From Anaerolinea sp. (GTDB taxonomy: Bacteria; Chloroflexota; Anaerolineae; Anaerolineales; Villigracilaceae), in assembly GCA_020723805.1 (NCBI GenBank), contig DYID01000007.1, forward strand, positions 1 through 64,000: a DNA stretch of 64,000 nt, given 5' to 3'. The first letter of the stretch is position 1. Each line of letters starts with the position of its first letter. The translations under genes were made by a program, and so were the position numbers. Below, piece by piece: positions 41,647-51,260 of this stretch. The notes below the pieces were generated by a model, which worked only from the letters and a program-made list of their open reading frames with translations, was not told the origin of the DNA and did not search any database.

Positions 41647-43116
41647 ATGAAAGGGTTCAATTCGCAAAAAGGACAGGCGCTCATCCTAATTGTTTTTGGG
41701 ATTGTAGCGCTGATTGGTTTTACCGCTCTGGCAGTGGACGGTGGGCGGGTCTTTTCGGACCGCCGTAACGCGCAAAACGCCGCCGACACTTCTGCCCTCG
41801 CGGCGGCATGGAAATATATTGATTCGAGAAACGACAGAACGGCGGCAATCACGGAAGGGACGCAGCGCGCTGGAAGCAATGGTTATCAAACCGACGCAGA
41901 CAGCACGGTGGAAGTTGTCTTCTGTGACACGGTAAAAGGCACCGCCAATGAGTGTAAGTTGCCCAACGGCGTCAACCCGGCAGAATTCGTCCGCGTTCGC
42001 ATCACATCTATCGTTCCCATGACCTTCGGGCGCGTGCTCGGGCGGGATCAGGTCACGAACGTCGTCGAAGCGCTTGCGCGCATCAATGGCACGCTGGAAG
42101 CCGGTCCATTCACCGCCGGGGCAGGGTTGTATTCCACCAAGAGAGGCAATTACAACGATTGTTTCAAAGTACTGGGCAGCGCCGGGCTCGGACTTCATGA
42201 TACAGGCATCTTCGTCAACTGCAGCGGCAGCGACGCGCTGAGTTTTGGCGGTTCTGCCGATCTTTACATGGACGCCAACGCCCAGGTGGTCGGCTGTTCA
42301 GACGATCAAGATTTCCCCATTGACGGCACCGGCAAAATTGACTGCGGTGCGACCGAACAATATGTGGATGAAAACACCTTCGCCAACGTCCCCACTACTC
42401 TGCCTCGACCCACCTGCTCCACGCCGGGTAGTCACGACAGCACCAACAATGTCATGTATCCCGGCGCGTTCACCAGCAAAACCCTCAGACGTGATACCGT
42501 CTTTATGCCTGGCATTTATTGCTTCAGCGGATCGTTGAGCCTCATTGCCGGTGCAAACATCAGCGCCACAGGTCCTGTGAAACTGGTCCTGTCGGACAGC
42601 CTGGAAATCAAAGGCAACAACAATCAATTTACAGACCTCGAAATCTATGCCTACAATTCAGATTTCTCCGTTGCCGCCCAGGGCGTTCTGAACGCCAACC
42701 GTATGCGCTTCTTTGGCGAAAAGAATAGTTCCTTCAGCGTGCAGGCGCAGGGCGTACTCAACTCCGCGGATATTTATATCTATTCTGAAACAGGGCAAAT
42801 TGACATTCAAGCCGGCGCCGCTGTGGACATCACCGCCCCGCCTCAGGGAGACACCTTTGGCGGCTTGCTGATGTACATGCCTTGGAACAATCCCAACGAC
42901 TTCATGCTGAACGGCGGTACGGGCAGCATTTGGCGCGGCACCGTCCTGATGCCCGGCGCCGAGGTAACGTACAACGGCAGTTCTGGCTTCAAGCTTTACG
43001 GTCAGGTCATTGCTGAAACCTTCAAAATCAACGGTAACACCGGCGGCGACATCTACTACGATTCCGACTATGTCTATTCCCCGCCGCCCGCCCCCAGTGT
43101 CGAGATACAAAAATAA
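41647..43116 (+). CDS. TadG-like pilus assembly protein
   Basis: A 489-residue protein starting MKGFNSQKGQALILIVFGIV, a TadG/TadE-type N-terminal helix (about 9-31) followed by AVDGGRVFSDRRNAQNAADTSALAAAW, the classical TadG (Flp pilus) motif. The rest, from about 140, is a beta-rich domain with repeated Ala/Gly/Asn motifs (FSVAAQGVLNANRM; FSVQAQGVLNSADI) resembling a polymer-forming or beta-helix domain. AAAAGGAG is 7 bases before the ATG at 41647; a longer frame to 41506 has no support. It probably anchors a surface filament. Confidence 0.82.
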   Translation: MKGFNSQKGQALILIVFGIVALIGFTALAVDGGRVFSDRRNAQNAADTSALAAAWKYIDSRNDRTAAITEGTQRAGSNGYQTDADSTVEVVFCDTVKGTANECKLPNGVNPAEFVRVRITSIVPMTFGRVLGRDQVTNVVEALARINGTLEAGPFTAGAGLYSTKRGNYNDCFKVLGSAGLGLHDTGIFVNCSGSDALSFGGSADLYMDANAQVVGCSDDQDFPIDGTGKIDCGATEQYVDENTFANVPTTLPRPTCSTPGSHDSTNNVMYPGAFTSKTLRRDTVFMPGIYCFSGSLSLIAGANISATGPVKLVLSDSLEIKGNNNQFTDLEIYAYNSDFSVAAQGVLNANRMRFFGEKNSSFSVQAQGVLNSADIYIYSETGQIDIQAGAAVDITAPPQGDTFGGLLMYMPWNNPNDFMLNGGTGSIWRGTVLMPGAEVTYNGSSGFKLYGQVIAETFKINGNTGGDIYYDSDYVYSPPPAPSVEIQK

Positions 43117-43173
43117 CCGTTTGTAACCTTTTCTAATCTTAAATGTTTACCTTACCTTTCTGAAATTCGTACA

Positions 43174-43218
43174 ATAGAGATGCCTGATCTGGCATTAGGC
43201 ATCTCTATTTCTTTATTT
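43174..43218 (+). terminator. Terminator of the TadG-like gene
   Basis: AGAGATGCC (43176-43184) pairs with GGCATCTCT (43198-43206), followed by ATTTCTTTATTT. A TACAAT -10-like box (43170-43175) directly before the stem may belong to the next gene. Confidence 0.8.
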
Positions 43219-43243
43219 AGCAAGTGTAAGAAGAGGAGACAAT

Positions 43244-46200
43244 ATGACCAAAACGTTACGCACATTTTTCCTTTCTTTTTCCATTCTGGCATTCCTGCTG
43301 TTCAGCACCATCGGCACGACCACCGTCTATGCCGATGACGGCAGCGGGACCGACCCCTCAGCGGCTGAAACCACCACGCCAACGGAGGAAACCCAGCCGG
43401 AAGAACCAGTGACGGATGATGCTTCTCCGCCGGCTGAGGAAACCCCGCCAATAGTGGAAACGCCTGCGCCCACCGAAGAAACCCTGCCGGCAGAACCTCC
43501 CGTCACAGAAGAGACGGCACCGCTTGAAACCGTCGAAGTCATTCTCGAACAGGTGCCGGACAATACCACAGTGACCGTCCTCAACACCGAAGGCGAAGCG
43601 CTCCCGCTCGTCTCGCAGGAAGCCGCCGCCACCATCGCCGCAGGCTATGATCCCATCTGGTGTCCGGCGGGTCAGGTTCCTACCCCCGGCGAGAACGGCT
43701 GCACTCAATCCTTCAGCAGTTTCGACGAACTGCTCGCCTTCCTCAAAGCCAATGAAGGCAGCGCCGCCTATCAGCAGGCAGGCACCATCTACATCCAGCA
43801 GGGCAATTACATGGGCGGAGAATCCACTATTGACTTCAACGCCTACAACTTCACCCAATTCAACAACTACGATCTGACCCTGCAGGGCGGATGGGACACC
43901 ACCTACCAGCCCTCCAACGGCGCCCCGACCTTCACCACCACCAACTTCAACGTCCCCATCATCATCGGTTCCAGTTCCAACCCCTGGGCTGGCTCGCTGA
44001 CCCTGAACAACATCTTCATCTCCGGCGTCTCCGACCAAACCGCCCTGACGCTCTACTCAGCGGGCGACATCAACCTCAACGATGTCGAGGTCACCAACTC
44101 CCAATCTGGCGCCAGCCTGCACGCCGGACAGGATGTCAACGTCCAGCGCTCGAAGTTCAACAACAACGGCTCAGGCAATGTCGAAGACCCGGTTGGTAAA
44201 GGTCTGGAAGTGGTCAGCGGCGGTGCGGTCACGCTTGCCTCCGTCGAAGCGAACCACAACCAAATCTACGGAGCCGACATTCAGGCAGTCGGAAACGTCA
44301 CCGTCACCAACGGCTTCTTCAACAGCAACCAGGGCTACTACTACCTGAACGGCTGGGTCTATGAAGGCTATGGCTTGAAGATCGTCACCAGCGGAAACGT
44401 CAGCCTGAGTAGCGTCACCGCCGACGACAACTACCTGTTCGGCGCTCACCTCGAAGGCGCGCTGGTAAACGTCTCCAACAGTTCCTTCAGCGACAACCAG
44501 TCCGACTGGCATGAACATTCGACGGGTTCCGGCTTGAAGATCGTTGCCACCAACGATGTGACCCTCGCCGCTGTCACCGCCAACAACAACCAGATTTTCG
44601 GCGCAGACATTCAGTCTTCCGGCGAGGTCAACATAAACGATAGTTTCTTCAACGGAAACAAGTCCTACACCTACTCGCAAGAAGGCGAAAAGAGTTACTA
44701 CGGTTACGGGCTTCACATCTTCACCACCGACGACATCTCCCTCATCAATGTCGAAGCCACCGACAACTACCTCTACGGCGCACTGCTCGAAGCCAACGAC
44801 GTTGCCATTGATACCGCCAACTTCAGCAACAACGGTTCCGGCGACGCGCTCGCCCTGACCGGCTACGGTCTGAAAGTTGTCAGCGAAAACGACGTCGCCA
44901 TCATCCGCGTGACCGCCAACAACAACCAGAAATTCGGCGCGGACATTCAAGCCACCGGCGCGGTTGCCATTCAGGCATCCTTCTTCAACGGGCAAATCGC
45001 CTACTACCACGACTACTTCACTGGCGAAATCCTCCAACGCGACGGCGGTTACGGTCTGCGGGTGGTCACCCTCGGTCCCATCGCTCTCAAAGATGTCGAA
45101 GCGCAGGGTAACTACCTCTATGGTGCCTATCTGGCAGGCGGAAACACAGCGGTCGAAAACAGCGTGTTCGCCAACAACGGCTCGGGCGTCATCACCGACC
45201 CGACCGGCTACGGCTTGATGATCAACAGCACCGACAAGGTGGTACTCATCGGCGTCAACGCCAGCAACAACCAAACCTTCGGCGCAGACATCCAGGCGGT
45301 GAAGGCAGTCACCATCCTCAACTCCTTCTTCTCCGGTCACCAGACGGTTACCTTCTCCCCCTGCCTTGGCTTGACCTTCTACGGCTACGGTCTGACCGTC
45401 AATACGCAGGACAACATCACCCTGAACGGGGTGCAAGCCAACTTCAACAACCTGTGGGGCGCCAGCCTGACCGGCAAGAACGTCACCGTCTACAACAGCC
45501 AATTCAACAACAACGTGTCGGACTCGAACATCTTCATTGACGACACCGGCTTGATCATCAACGCCAGCGGCTACGTGGACATCTTCCGCGTCGAAGCGAA
45601 AGAGAACCGCCTGATCGGAGCCACCATCAACGCCCAGGGCGATGTCTTCATCACCGACAGCACCTTCACCGACAACCGCGGCTACACCTGCGTGTACAAC
45701 TGGTGTCCCGAAGGGAGCATCACCTACCACGGCTTTGGCTTGCAGGTTACCACGCCGGGCACCATCGAACTTTCCGGCGTCAACGCCAGCAACAACAATC
45801 TGTTCGGCGCGGAACTGAACGGCAGCACCATCCTGGTCGAAAACAGCATCTTCGACAACAACCGCTTCGGCAATGGGCTCACCGTCAACGCCACCGACAA
45901 CGTCACGCTGACCAACGTTACAGCCACCAACAACGGCGGCAACGGGGCGGAAGTCAACGGCGTCTGCCAGAAGATTGTGCAGGTCAACGGCGGCACCTAC
46001 GCAGATAACGCCCTCTACGGGCTCAAGGTCCTCAACGCCACCCTCAACCTCGACGGCGCACAGACCTTTGCCAACAACGGCTCCGGCAACGTCTTCACCG
46101 ACACAAGCACCTGCGTGATCGTTCCCACCGTTACCACCGTCATTGCCAGCGCGCCTGCCGGCAGCCAGGGAACGACGCCCCTCACAACGTCCACGTCATC

Positions 46201-46327
46201 CCAGAGTCCTCAAATCGAAAAGAAGAGCAAAAATACAAACGTGGACAAAAAATCCAAAAACAAAAAGGTCTCCGCCAAGAAAGCCAACAAAAAAGCAGTG
46301 GTGAAATTCCGCCGCGCCGCAAAGTAA
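43244..46327 (+). CDS. Large secreted beta-helix repeat protein
   Basis: A 1027-residue secreted protein. A signal peptide (about 1-31, ending ...TTTVYADD) is followed by a Thr/Pro/Glu-rich segment (about 35-100) and a parallel beta-helix of roughly 15 repeats from about 150 to 980. The repeats carry a recurring GVNASNNQTFGADIQ or DNYLYGALLE unit, with Asn ladders such as FNNNGSG. The C-terminal 45 residues are very basic (KKSKNTNVDKKSKNKKVSAK), which may bind the envelope's acidic polymers. No sorting motif or anchor is visible. GAGGAGAC precedes the ATG. It could be an adhesin, or a carbohydrate-processing protein without a visible catalytic motif. Confidence 0.88.
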   Translation: MTKTLRTFFLSFSILAFLLFSTIGTTTVYADDGSGTDPSAAETTTPTEETQPEEPVTDDASPPAEETPPIVETPAPTEETLPAEPPVTEETAPLETVEVILEQVPDNTTVTVLNTEGEALPLVSQEAAATIAAGYDPIWCPAGQVPTPGENGCTQSFSSFDELLAFLKANEGSAAYQQAGTIYIQQGNYMGGESTIDFNAYNFTQFNNYDLTLQGGWDTTYQPSNGAPTFTTTNFNVPIIIGSSSNPWAGSLTLNNIFISGVSDQTALTLYSAGDINLNDVEVTNSQSGASLHAGQDVNVQRSKFNNNGSGNVEDPVGKGLEVVSGGAVTLASVEANHNQIYGADIQAVGNVTVTNGFFNSNQGYYYLNGWVYEGYGLKIVTSGNVSLSSVTADDNYLFGAHLEGALVNVSNSSFSDNQSDWHEHSTGSGLKIVATNDVTLAAVTANNNQIFGADIQSSGEVNINDSFFNGNKSYTYSQEGEKSYYGYGLHIFTTDDISLINVEATDNYLYGALLEANDVAIDTANFSNNGSGDALALTGYGLKVVSENDVAIIRVTANNNQKFGADIQATGAVAIQASFFNGQIAYYHDYFTGEILQRDGGYGLRVVTLGPIALKDVEAQGNYLYGAYLAGGNTAVENSVFANNGSGVITDPTGYGLMINSTDKVVLIGVNASNNQTFGADIQAVKAVTILNSFFSGHQTVTFSPCLGLTFYGYGLTVNTQDNITLNGVQANFNNLWGASLTGKNVTVYNSQFNNNVSDSNIFIDDTGLIINASGYVDIFRVEAKENRLIGATINAQGDVFITDSTFTDNRGYTCVYNWCPEGSITYHGFGLQVTTPGTIELSGVNASNNNLFGAELNGSTILVENSIFDNNRFGNGLTVNATDNVTLTNVTATNNGGNGAEVNGVCQKIVQVNGGTYADNALYGLKVLNATLNLDGAQTFANNGSGNVFTDTSTCVIVPTVTTVIASAPAGSQGTTPLTTSTSSQSPQIEKKSKNTNVDKKSKNKKVSAKKANKKAVVKFRRAAK

Positions 46328-46353
46328 CAGACACTGCTTCCCGCTATGTATAA

Positions 46354-46386
46354 TTGAGGAACAGCCCCGGCTGTTCCTCAATTTCT
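46354..46386 (+). terminator. Terminator after the beta-helix gene
   Basis: TTGAGGAACAGCC and GGCTGTTCCTCAA form a 13-bp stem with a CC loop, followed by TTTCTT. A TATAAT (46349-46354) overlaps its left edge and may be the -10 of the lipoprotein gene, which would put the hairpin at the start of that message. Confidence 0.85.
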
Positions 46387-46401
46387 TGTAAGGACAATCT
46401 C

Positions 46402-46959
46402 ATGACATTCAAATCCCGCGCTCTCACCGCTGTCCTGTTCCTGCTGACACTCTCACTGCTCTCCGCCTGTGTCACCTCTCCTGCCGCGGCGACCCCGCTT
46501 CCATCTCCCCAAATCGAATACATTGTCGTCACCGCCACTCCGCCGCCTGCCACATCCACGCCCGATCCCTGCGCCCCTGAAAACATCGAAGCGGAGGTAC
46601 AGAAAATACATGCCTACATGCGCGAATTCGACGACGCTTCCACCCTCGCCGCCAACCGCCCCCGCGAAGAACTCGCCGCCTCCATCGCTGACCTCCAACG
46701 GATTCGCCGCGCCGCCGAGGACCAGCCCACCCCCTCCTGCCTCGCCACCCTCAAACTCTATCAGGTCTCTCACATGAACACCGTCATCAACACGTTGATT
46801 GCCTTCATGGGCGGAGCCAACCAGGCAACTGTGGACCAGGGCATTGCCCTGGCGCGCGACCAGCACGACCGTTACACCCTTGAACTGGCACGCCTGCTGG
46901 GCATCACGGTCGAGCCGGCTGCCACCATCGTTTCTCCATCCCAGACACCTAGTCCATAA
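46402..46959 (+). CDS. Hypothetical lipoprotein
   Basis: A 185-residue protein with a lipoprotein signal peptide: MTFKSRALTAVLFLLTLSLL then the lipobox LSAC (C23). A Pro/Thr-rich spacer (about 24-57) leads to a helical domain (about 60-165) and a second low-complexity end. No family is recognised. TAAGGAC is weak as a ribosome-binding site. It is placed on the outside of the cytoplasmic membrane. Confidence 0.78.
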   Translation: MTFKSRALTAVLFLLTLSLLSACVTSPAAATPLPSPQIEYIVVTATPPPATSTPDPCAPENIEAEVQKIHAYMREFDDASTLAANRPREELAASIADLQRIRRAAEDQPTPSCLATLKLYQVSHMNTVINTLIAFMGGANQATVDQGIALARDQHDRYTLELARLLGITVEPAATIVSPSQTPSP

Positions 46960-46997
46960 ATCCGTTTTGAAGACCCTTTACCCAGGAGACCATATTC

Positions 46998-47429
46998 ATG
47001 CGCCCCGATTGGGACTCCTACTTCATGAAAATCGCCTCTGCCGTCTCCGAACGCAGCACCTGTGACCGCGCCTTCGTCGGCTGTGTGCTCGTGCGGGAGA
47101 AACGCATCCTCACCACAGGCTTCAACGGCTCGCCCGCCGGGCAGGCGCATTGTGACGAGGCGGGGCATCTGCTGGTGGACGGGCATTGCGTCCGCACCAT
47201 CCACGCCGAAATGAACGCCATTATCCAGGCGGCGCTGCATGGCGTTTCCACCAAAGGCGCAATCTGCTATGTGACTCACCTGCCCTGCATCCACTGCACC
47301 AAGGCGCTTATCAACGCCGGCATCACGCGCATCGTGTACAGCGTCGCTTACCGCGTGGATGAAAACGCCGTGAACTTTCTCAAGGCGGCAAACATCGAAG
47401 TGGTGCAAAAGGAATTCATTCCAGAATAA
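46998..47429 (+). CDS. dCMP deaminase family protein
   Basis: A 143-residue zinc deaminase of the dCMP deaminase/ComE type. The zinc site is HAEMNAI (69-75: His69, Glu71 as the proton shuttle) with PCIHC (96-100: C97, C100), and the N-terminal CDRAFVGCVLV is family-typical. It would convert dCMP to dUMP for dTMP supply. CAGGAGAC lies 10 bases before the ATG. It has a terminator shared with the convergent PspC gene. Confidence 0.9.
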   Translation: MRPDWDSYFMKIASAVSERSTCDRAFVGCVLVREKRILTTGFNGSPAGQAHCDEAGHLLVDGHCVRTIHAEMNAIIQAALHGVSTKGAICYVTHLPCIHCTKALINAGITRIVYSVAYRVDENAVNFLKAANIEVVQKEFIPE

Positions 47430-47443
47430 AACGTTGGGAAAGC

Positions 47444-47483
47444 AAAAAGCCGCACGGAAAATCCCACCCGTGCGGCTTTCATT
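47444..47483. terminator. Bidirectional terminator
   Basis: AAAGCCGCACGG (47446-47457) pairs with CCGTGCGGCTTT (47468-47479), flanked by an A run on the left and CATTTATTTT on the right. Confidence 0.85.
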
Positions 47484-47499
47484 TATTTTGACATGCCGT

Positions 47500-47697
47500 T
47501 TATTCGCTTGGGATGACCATCCACAAAATCAGGTAAATCAACAAGCCCGGCACCCCGCCCGGAATAAAGGCAATGATCATGGCGAGGCGGAACCAGAACG
47601 AACGGATGCCGAAAAACTCAGCCAGCCCGCCGCACACGCCGGCAATCACGCGATTGCTCCTGGAGCGCCGCAAGGCTCTCTTTTGATTGGTTGTCAT
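47500..47697 (-). CDS. PspC-domain protein
   Basis: A 65-residue membrane protein. After a basic start (MTTNQKRALRRSRSNRV) comes VIAGVCGGLAEFFGI, the PspC hallmark, and two hydrophobic segments (about 31-41 and 45-62). PspC proteins act in envelope stress. AAAGGAGTT is 5 bases before the ATG at 47697; the longer frame to 47859 has no family similarity. Confidence 0.88.
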   Translation of the reverse strand: MTTNQKRALRRSRSNRVIAGVCGGLAEFFGIRSFWFRLAMIIAFIPGGVPGLLIYLILWMVIPSE

Positions 47698-47921
47698 TTG
47701 CAACTCCTTTCTCGCAGTCTCAACTCTCTCTACGCCGGGATTCCGAAAAAGTAGCGGCGGGGAAAAGGCAAATTGCGGCGGGGCAGGTTCCAGGTCCATG
47801 CAGAAGCGGAAATGCGTTCCGCTGTACAACCCGCAGGGGGAACGGGTACAATACGTCAACTTTGGGCGTCATGCGCGTCCAAAGTCCAAACTACCCGCGC
47901 GGTATAAAACACTATGATAGC

Positions 47922-49339
47922 ATGCCCTATTCCAACCATGTCCGACCTGCCTCGCGCAAAGCCCTTTCCGATGTAATTCACGCTCCCTTCTGGCTCGACG
48001 ACCCGCTTCACCCCGCCCCCCAACCCACCCTTACAACCCAAACCTCCACCGACCTGCTCGTCATCGGCGCGGGATTCTCCGGCTTGTGGACCGCCCTGCT
48101 CGCCCGCGAGGAAAACCCCAACCGCGAAATCGTCATTCTCGAAGCCGGCGAAGCCGCCCACGCCGCCAGTGGACGCAACGGCGGCTTCCTTGACGCCTCG
48201 CTCACGCACGGCTTCGCAAACGGACTCGCCCGCTGGCGGCGCGAACTGCCGACCCTGCTCGCGCTGGGCATCCAAAACCTGAACGAAATCGAAGCCGCGC
48301 TGGCGCGTTACAACATCGAATGTGATTACCTTCGCTCCGGCGACCTCAACGTGGCAACCGACCCCCTCACCACATCGCCGAAATGCGCCAGGAACAGACG
48401 CAAGCCGCCTCATTCGGCTTGAACTTTGAACTGTTGGAACGCGAACAGGTTCAGAGCCTTATTCGCTCGCCCTTGTTCATCGCCGGTCTGAAAAGGCCCG
48501 ACGTTGCGTTGGTCAACCCTGCCCGCCTGGCATGGGGATTACGCCGGGCTTGCCTCGACCTCGGCATACGGCTTTACGAGAACTCCCCCGTCACCAAACT
48601 GGAGGAGGACGGCAACTTCGTCCTCGCCCGCACCCCACACGGATGTGTTCGCGCCGCGCGTGTGGCGCTTGCCACCAACGCCTTTCCTCCCCTGCTCAAA
48701 CGGCTCTCGTACTACGTTGTGCCGGTCTATGACTACGTTTTGATGACCGAGCCGCTCACCCCTGCCCAGCGCGAATCCATCGGCTGGCGCGGACGCGAGG
48801 GCGTCAGTGACGCCAGCCGCCAGTTCCACTACACCCGCACCACTGCCGACGGACGCATCCTGTGGGGCGGCTATGACGCCGTCTATTATTGGAACAACGG
48901 CTTCGGTCCGCACTTGGAAACCTCACAGCGTGAGTTCGAGCGTCTTGCCGAACACTTCTTCCAGGCATTTCCCCAACTCGAAGGCGTCCGCTTCAGTCAC
49001 GCTTGGGGCGGTGCCATAGATACTTGCTCGCGCTTCGCCCCCTTTTGGGGGACCGCTCACGGCGGTAAAACCGCCTACTCGCTGGGCTTCACCGGCTTGG
49101 GCGTCGGCGCGACGCGCTTTGGCGCGAAGGTCATGCTCGACCTGCTCGACGGCAGGCAAACCGAACGCACCGCCCTCGACTTCGTCCGCACCCAACCGCT
49201 GCCCTTCCCCCCAGAACCACTGCGTTCTATTGGCATCCACCTCACCCGCTGGTCCATGGATCAAGCGGACCGCAATGGCGGGCGCGAAAATCTCTGGCTT
49301 CGAGTCATGAACAGACTGGGATTGGGTTTCGACAGTTAA
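47922..49339 (+). pseudogene. FAD-dependent amine/amino-acid oxidoreductase, frameshifted
   Basis: A DAO-type flavoprotein split by one frameshift. The first part (47922-48422) has the FAD motif DLLVIGAGFSGLWTALLARE and AHAASGRNGGFLDASL; the second (48383-49339) has the substrate-domain and C-terminal GFTGLGVGATRFGAK segments. Adding one C to the run of five at 48362-48366 restores ...GDLNVATD-PP-HHIAEMRQEQTQ without a stop. The rest has no damage, so the event is recent, a sequencing error, or an error at a slippery run. Family members include PuuB-like oxidoreductases. The start at 47922 follows TATGAT by 3 bp, but an upstream TATAAA also fits. Confidence 0.82.
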
Positions 49340-49438
49340 GGCTGGGAGTGTCCAATGCCGTGGGCTTAGCCACAGAGGGCGCAGGGATTTTGAGATTTTT
49401 CGGCTCTACCGTTTTTAACGGGAAAACCCAAAAACCTT

Positions 49439-49506
49439 AGCCACGGATTTCACGAATTCACACGGATTGTCTAAAAAATTCGTGAAAATCCGTGTAAATT
49501 CGTGGC
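49439..49506. repeat. CACGGATTTCACGAATTC inverted repeat
   Basis: CCACGGATTTCACGAATTCA (49441-49460) is inverted as TTCGTGAAAATCCGTG and AAATTCGTGG. Together with the CACAGAGGGCGCAGGG stretch just before it, it fills most of the 291-bp gap after the oxidoreductase; the rest (49510-49630) holds a loose CAGAGATCTCTG palindrome and no gene. Confidence 0.7.
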
Positions 49507-49630
49507 ATAGAATCTTACTCACGAGGCATAATCCCGCCAGAAACGGGAGAACCGATTTTTCTCAGAGATCTCTGTGGCAGAAAAATCTTTAGCCCGTTCT
49601 TTTAGACACCCTCTTAACACTCACCCCTGA

Positions 49631-50212
49631 TCAGCGCACGAGAAACACAAACGGGCAGGCGTGTTTAGGCGTGTCGGGTCGCGCCTCGCGCACGACCGGG
49701 CGCGCCGCCAGCAGAGAGAGCAGGCTCGCATCCATCTCGCACAACTCAGGATGCCCGCCCACCACCGCCGCATACGGACAATGCCCAAACAGCACGCGCG
49801 GACCCTCCGCCCCCGCCTCCCAATGCGCGTGATAATGCATTTGATTCAACTTCTCGATGAGGAGATTCAACCGCTTCGCAACGGGCTGACCGGCTACACT
49901 GATCTCCCCCGCCAGACGCTTCGCCAACGCCTCCACCCGGACCGAGGAACGGGCCTCCGCCAAAAGAGCCTCGCTCAACGCCGACAAATTATCGCCCAGC
50001 GCCGCCCGCGGCAGCGAATAGACCTTCTCCGGTCTGCCGCGCCCCTCCCCCCTCTGCACCGCCTCCACTTCCAGCCGTCCCTCCGCCGCCAGCACCCGCA
50101 GGTGATGCCGCACCGTCTCAGCAGACATCTTCAACCCGCGTGCAATCTCCCGCGCCGAAGCCGTGCGGCTTTTGCTGATGTAATGGAGAACTTTCTGGCG
50201 GGCAGTGGGCAT
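49631..50212 (-). CDS. SufR-like iron-sulfur-sensing transcriptional regulator
   Basis: A 193-residue regulator. The N-terminal winged helix (about 5-70) reads SAREIARGLKMSAETVRHHL and then a GRPEKVYSL wing. The C-terminal domain has three cysteines, C145, C158 and C186, spaced as in SufR (C-X12-C, then 27 residues), where they hold a 4Fe-4S cluster; the fourth Cys of the SufR pattern is absent. SufR represses iron-sulfur assembly genes. Its divergent neighbour is iscX, followed by Nuo iron-sulfur subunits and Mrp, so local targets are likely. Confidence 0.82.
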   Translation of the reverse strand: MPTARQKVLHYISKSRTASAREIARGLKMSAETVRHHLRVLAAEGRLEVEAVQRGEGRGRPEKVYSLPRAALGDNLSALSEALLAEARSSVRVEALAKRLAGEISVAGQPVAKRLNLLIEKLNQMHYHAHWEAGAEGPRVLFGHCPYAAVVGGHPELCEMDASLLSLLAARPVVREARPDTPKHACPFVFLVR

Positions 50213-50348
50213 GAGATTCGCTTTCGGGGTGAAAAAGGCGGTTCGAAACCGTAGCAGGCGTCGGCGGGGAATGAAGCGGGGTTGTCATCCCGCAGGCATG
50301 ATTATACTCACTTTCCCATTTTTACAAAAATATTTTTACGCAATTCGG

Positions 50349-50376
50349 TTGACGTCGCCGCATCCACAGGTATAAT
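50349..50376 (+). promoter_or_regulatory. Promoter of the iscX-nuo operon
   Basis: TTGACG (50349-50354) and TATAAT (50371-50376) are 16 bp apart. It diverges from the SufR-like gene, so the regulator could act here. Confidence 0.65.
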
Positions 50377-50419
50377 CGAAACTCGTGACGGAAAGCACCA
50401 ATTACCATTTACTTATCTC

Positions 50420-50629
50420 ATGACCCTCACCTGGGAATCCACCTACGCCATCGCGCTGGAACTCCGCCGGCGGCACCCGCACATCAACATCGAAGAGGTT
50501 AGCCTGCGGCAAATCTACGAGTGGACCCTGCAACTGCCGGAATTCGAGGATGATCCCGCTCTCGCAAACGACGACATCCTTTACGCAATCTACCAAGACT
50601 GGTTCGAGGAGAACATTCATGGACAATGA
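50420..50629 (+). CDS. iscX: IscX family iron-sulfur assembly protein
   Basis: A 69-residue acidic protein matching IscX/YfhJ over its whole length: [20 protein letters not shown] (3-22), [19 protein letters not shown] and [17 protein letters not shown]. In other bacteria IscX binds iron and the desulfurase IscS. It overlaps nuoB by 11 bp. A frame extending to 50282 is not supported. The link to iron-sulfur subunits just downstream fits its role. Confidence 0.85.
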   Translation: MTLTWESTYAIALELRRRHPHINIEEVSLRQIYEWTLQLPEFEDDPALANDDILYAIYQDWFEENIHGQ

Positions 50630-51260
50630 AAAACTAAACCTCCCGCAATACGACATTCCCGATGACATGCAGAATGTCGTTGCCATCACCACACTCGACC
50701 GCCTCTACAACTGGGGGCGGCGTTCGTCGGTGTGGCCCCTCATGTTCGGTCTCGCCTGCTGCGCCATCGAAATGATCGCCGCCCAAGCCGCCCGCTACGA
50801 CATGGCACGCTTCGGCATGGAAGTCATGCGCCCCACCCCGCGCCAGGCAGACCTGATGCTCGTCTCCGGCACCGTTACTAAAAAGATGGTGCCAGCCATC
50901 GTGCGCCTCTACAATCAAATGCCCGAGCCCAAATACGTCGTCGCCATGGGCGCCTGCGCCTCCGGCGGTGGTCCCTTCAAGGAGGGTTACAACGTCGTGG
51001 CTGGCATTGACAAATTCATCCCGGTGGACGTGTACATCCCCGGCTGTCCTCCCACCCCGCAGGCGCTGATTGCAGGTCTCATCAAACTTCAGGAAAAGAT
51101 TGACAAAGAATCGCTCAAGAAAGTGCGCTGGTACCGCAAGGGACCCGATGCGGTGGAAATCCCCGTTCCCATTTTGGGACCCGACCTGATTGACCCCCGC
51201 CGCAGCGCTGAAATCAAGCAGATTGCTGCCACACTTGCAGTCAAGGAAGGTGCTTCATGA
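50619..51260 (+). CDS. nuoB: NADH-quinone oxidoreductase subunit B
   Basis: Carries cluster N2 of complex I at the membrane junction. The 213-residue protein has the four ligands: C47 and C48 in [10 protein letters not shown]113 in GACASGGG and C143 in [17 protein letters not shown] precedes the ATG, which lies inside the iscX gene. It overlaps nuoCD by 4 bp, so the proteins are made together. Confidence 0.94.
   Translation: MDNEKLNLPQYDIPDDMQNVVAITTLDRLYNWGRRSSVWPLMFGLACCAIEMIAAQAARYDMARFGMEVMRPTPRQADLMLVSGTVTKKMVPAIVRLYNQMPEPKYVVAMGACASGGGPFKEGYNVVAGIDKFIPVDVYIPGCPPTPQALIAGLIKLQEKIDKESLKKVRWYRKGPDAVEIPVPILGPDLIDPRRSAEIKQIAATLAVKEGAS

Noticed and set aside
44200-46000. Repeated DNA in the beta-helix gene as a CRISPR or tandem array
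   Set aside because: The repeats are imperfect, of uneven length and in frame with a continuous protein; they encode beta-helix turns. The repeats at 36800-37860 likewise encode Ig-like domains.
49661-50254. 197-codon plus-strand frame opposite the SufR-like gene
   Set aside because: Arg/His/Leu-rich antisense shadow without a start site; the minus-strand gene has clear helix-turn-helix and cysteine motifs.
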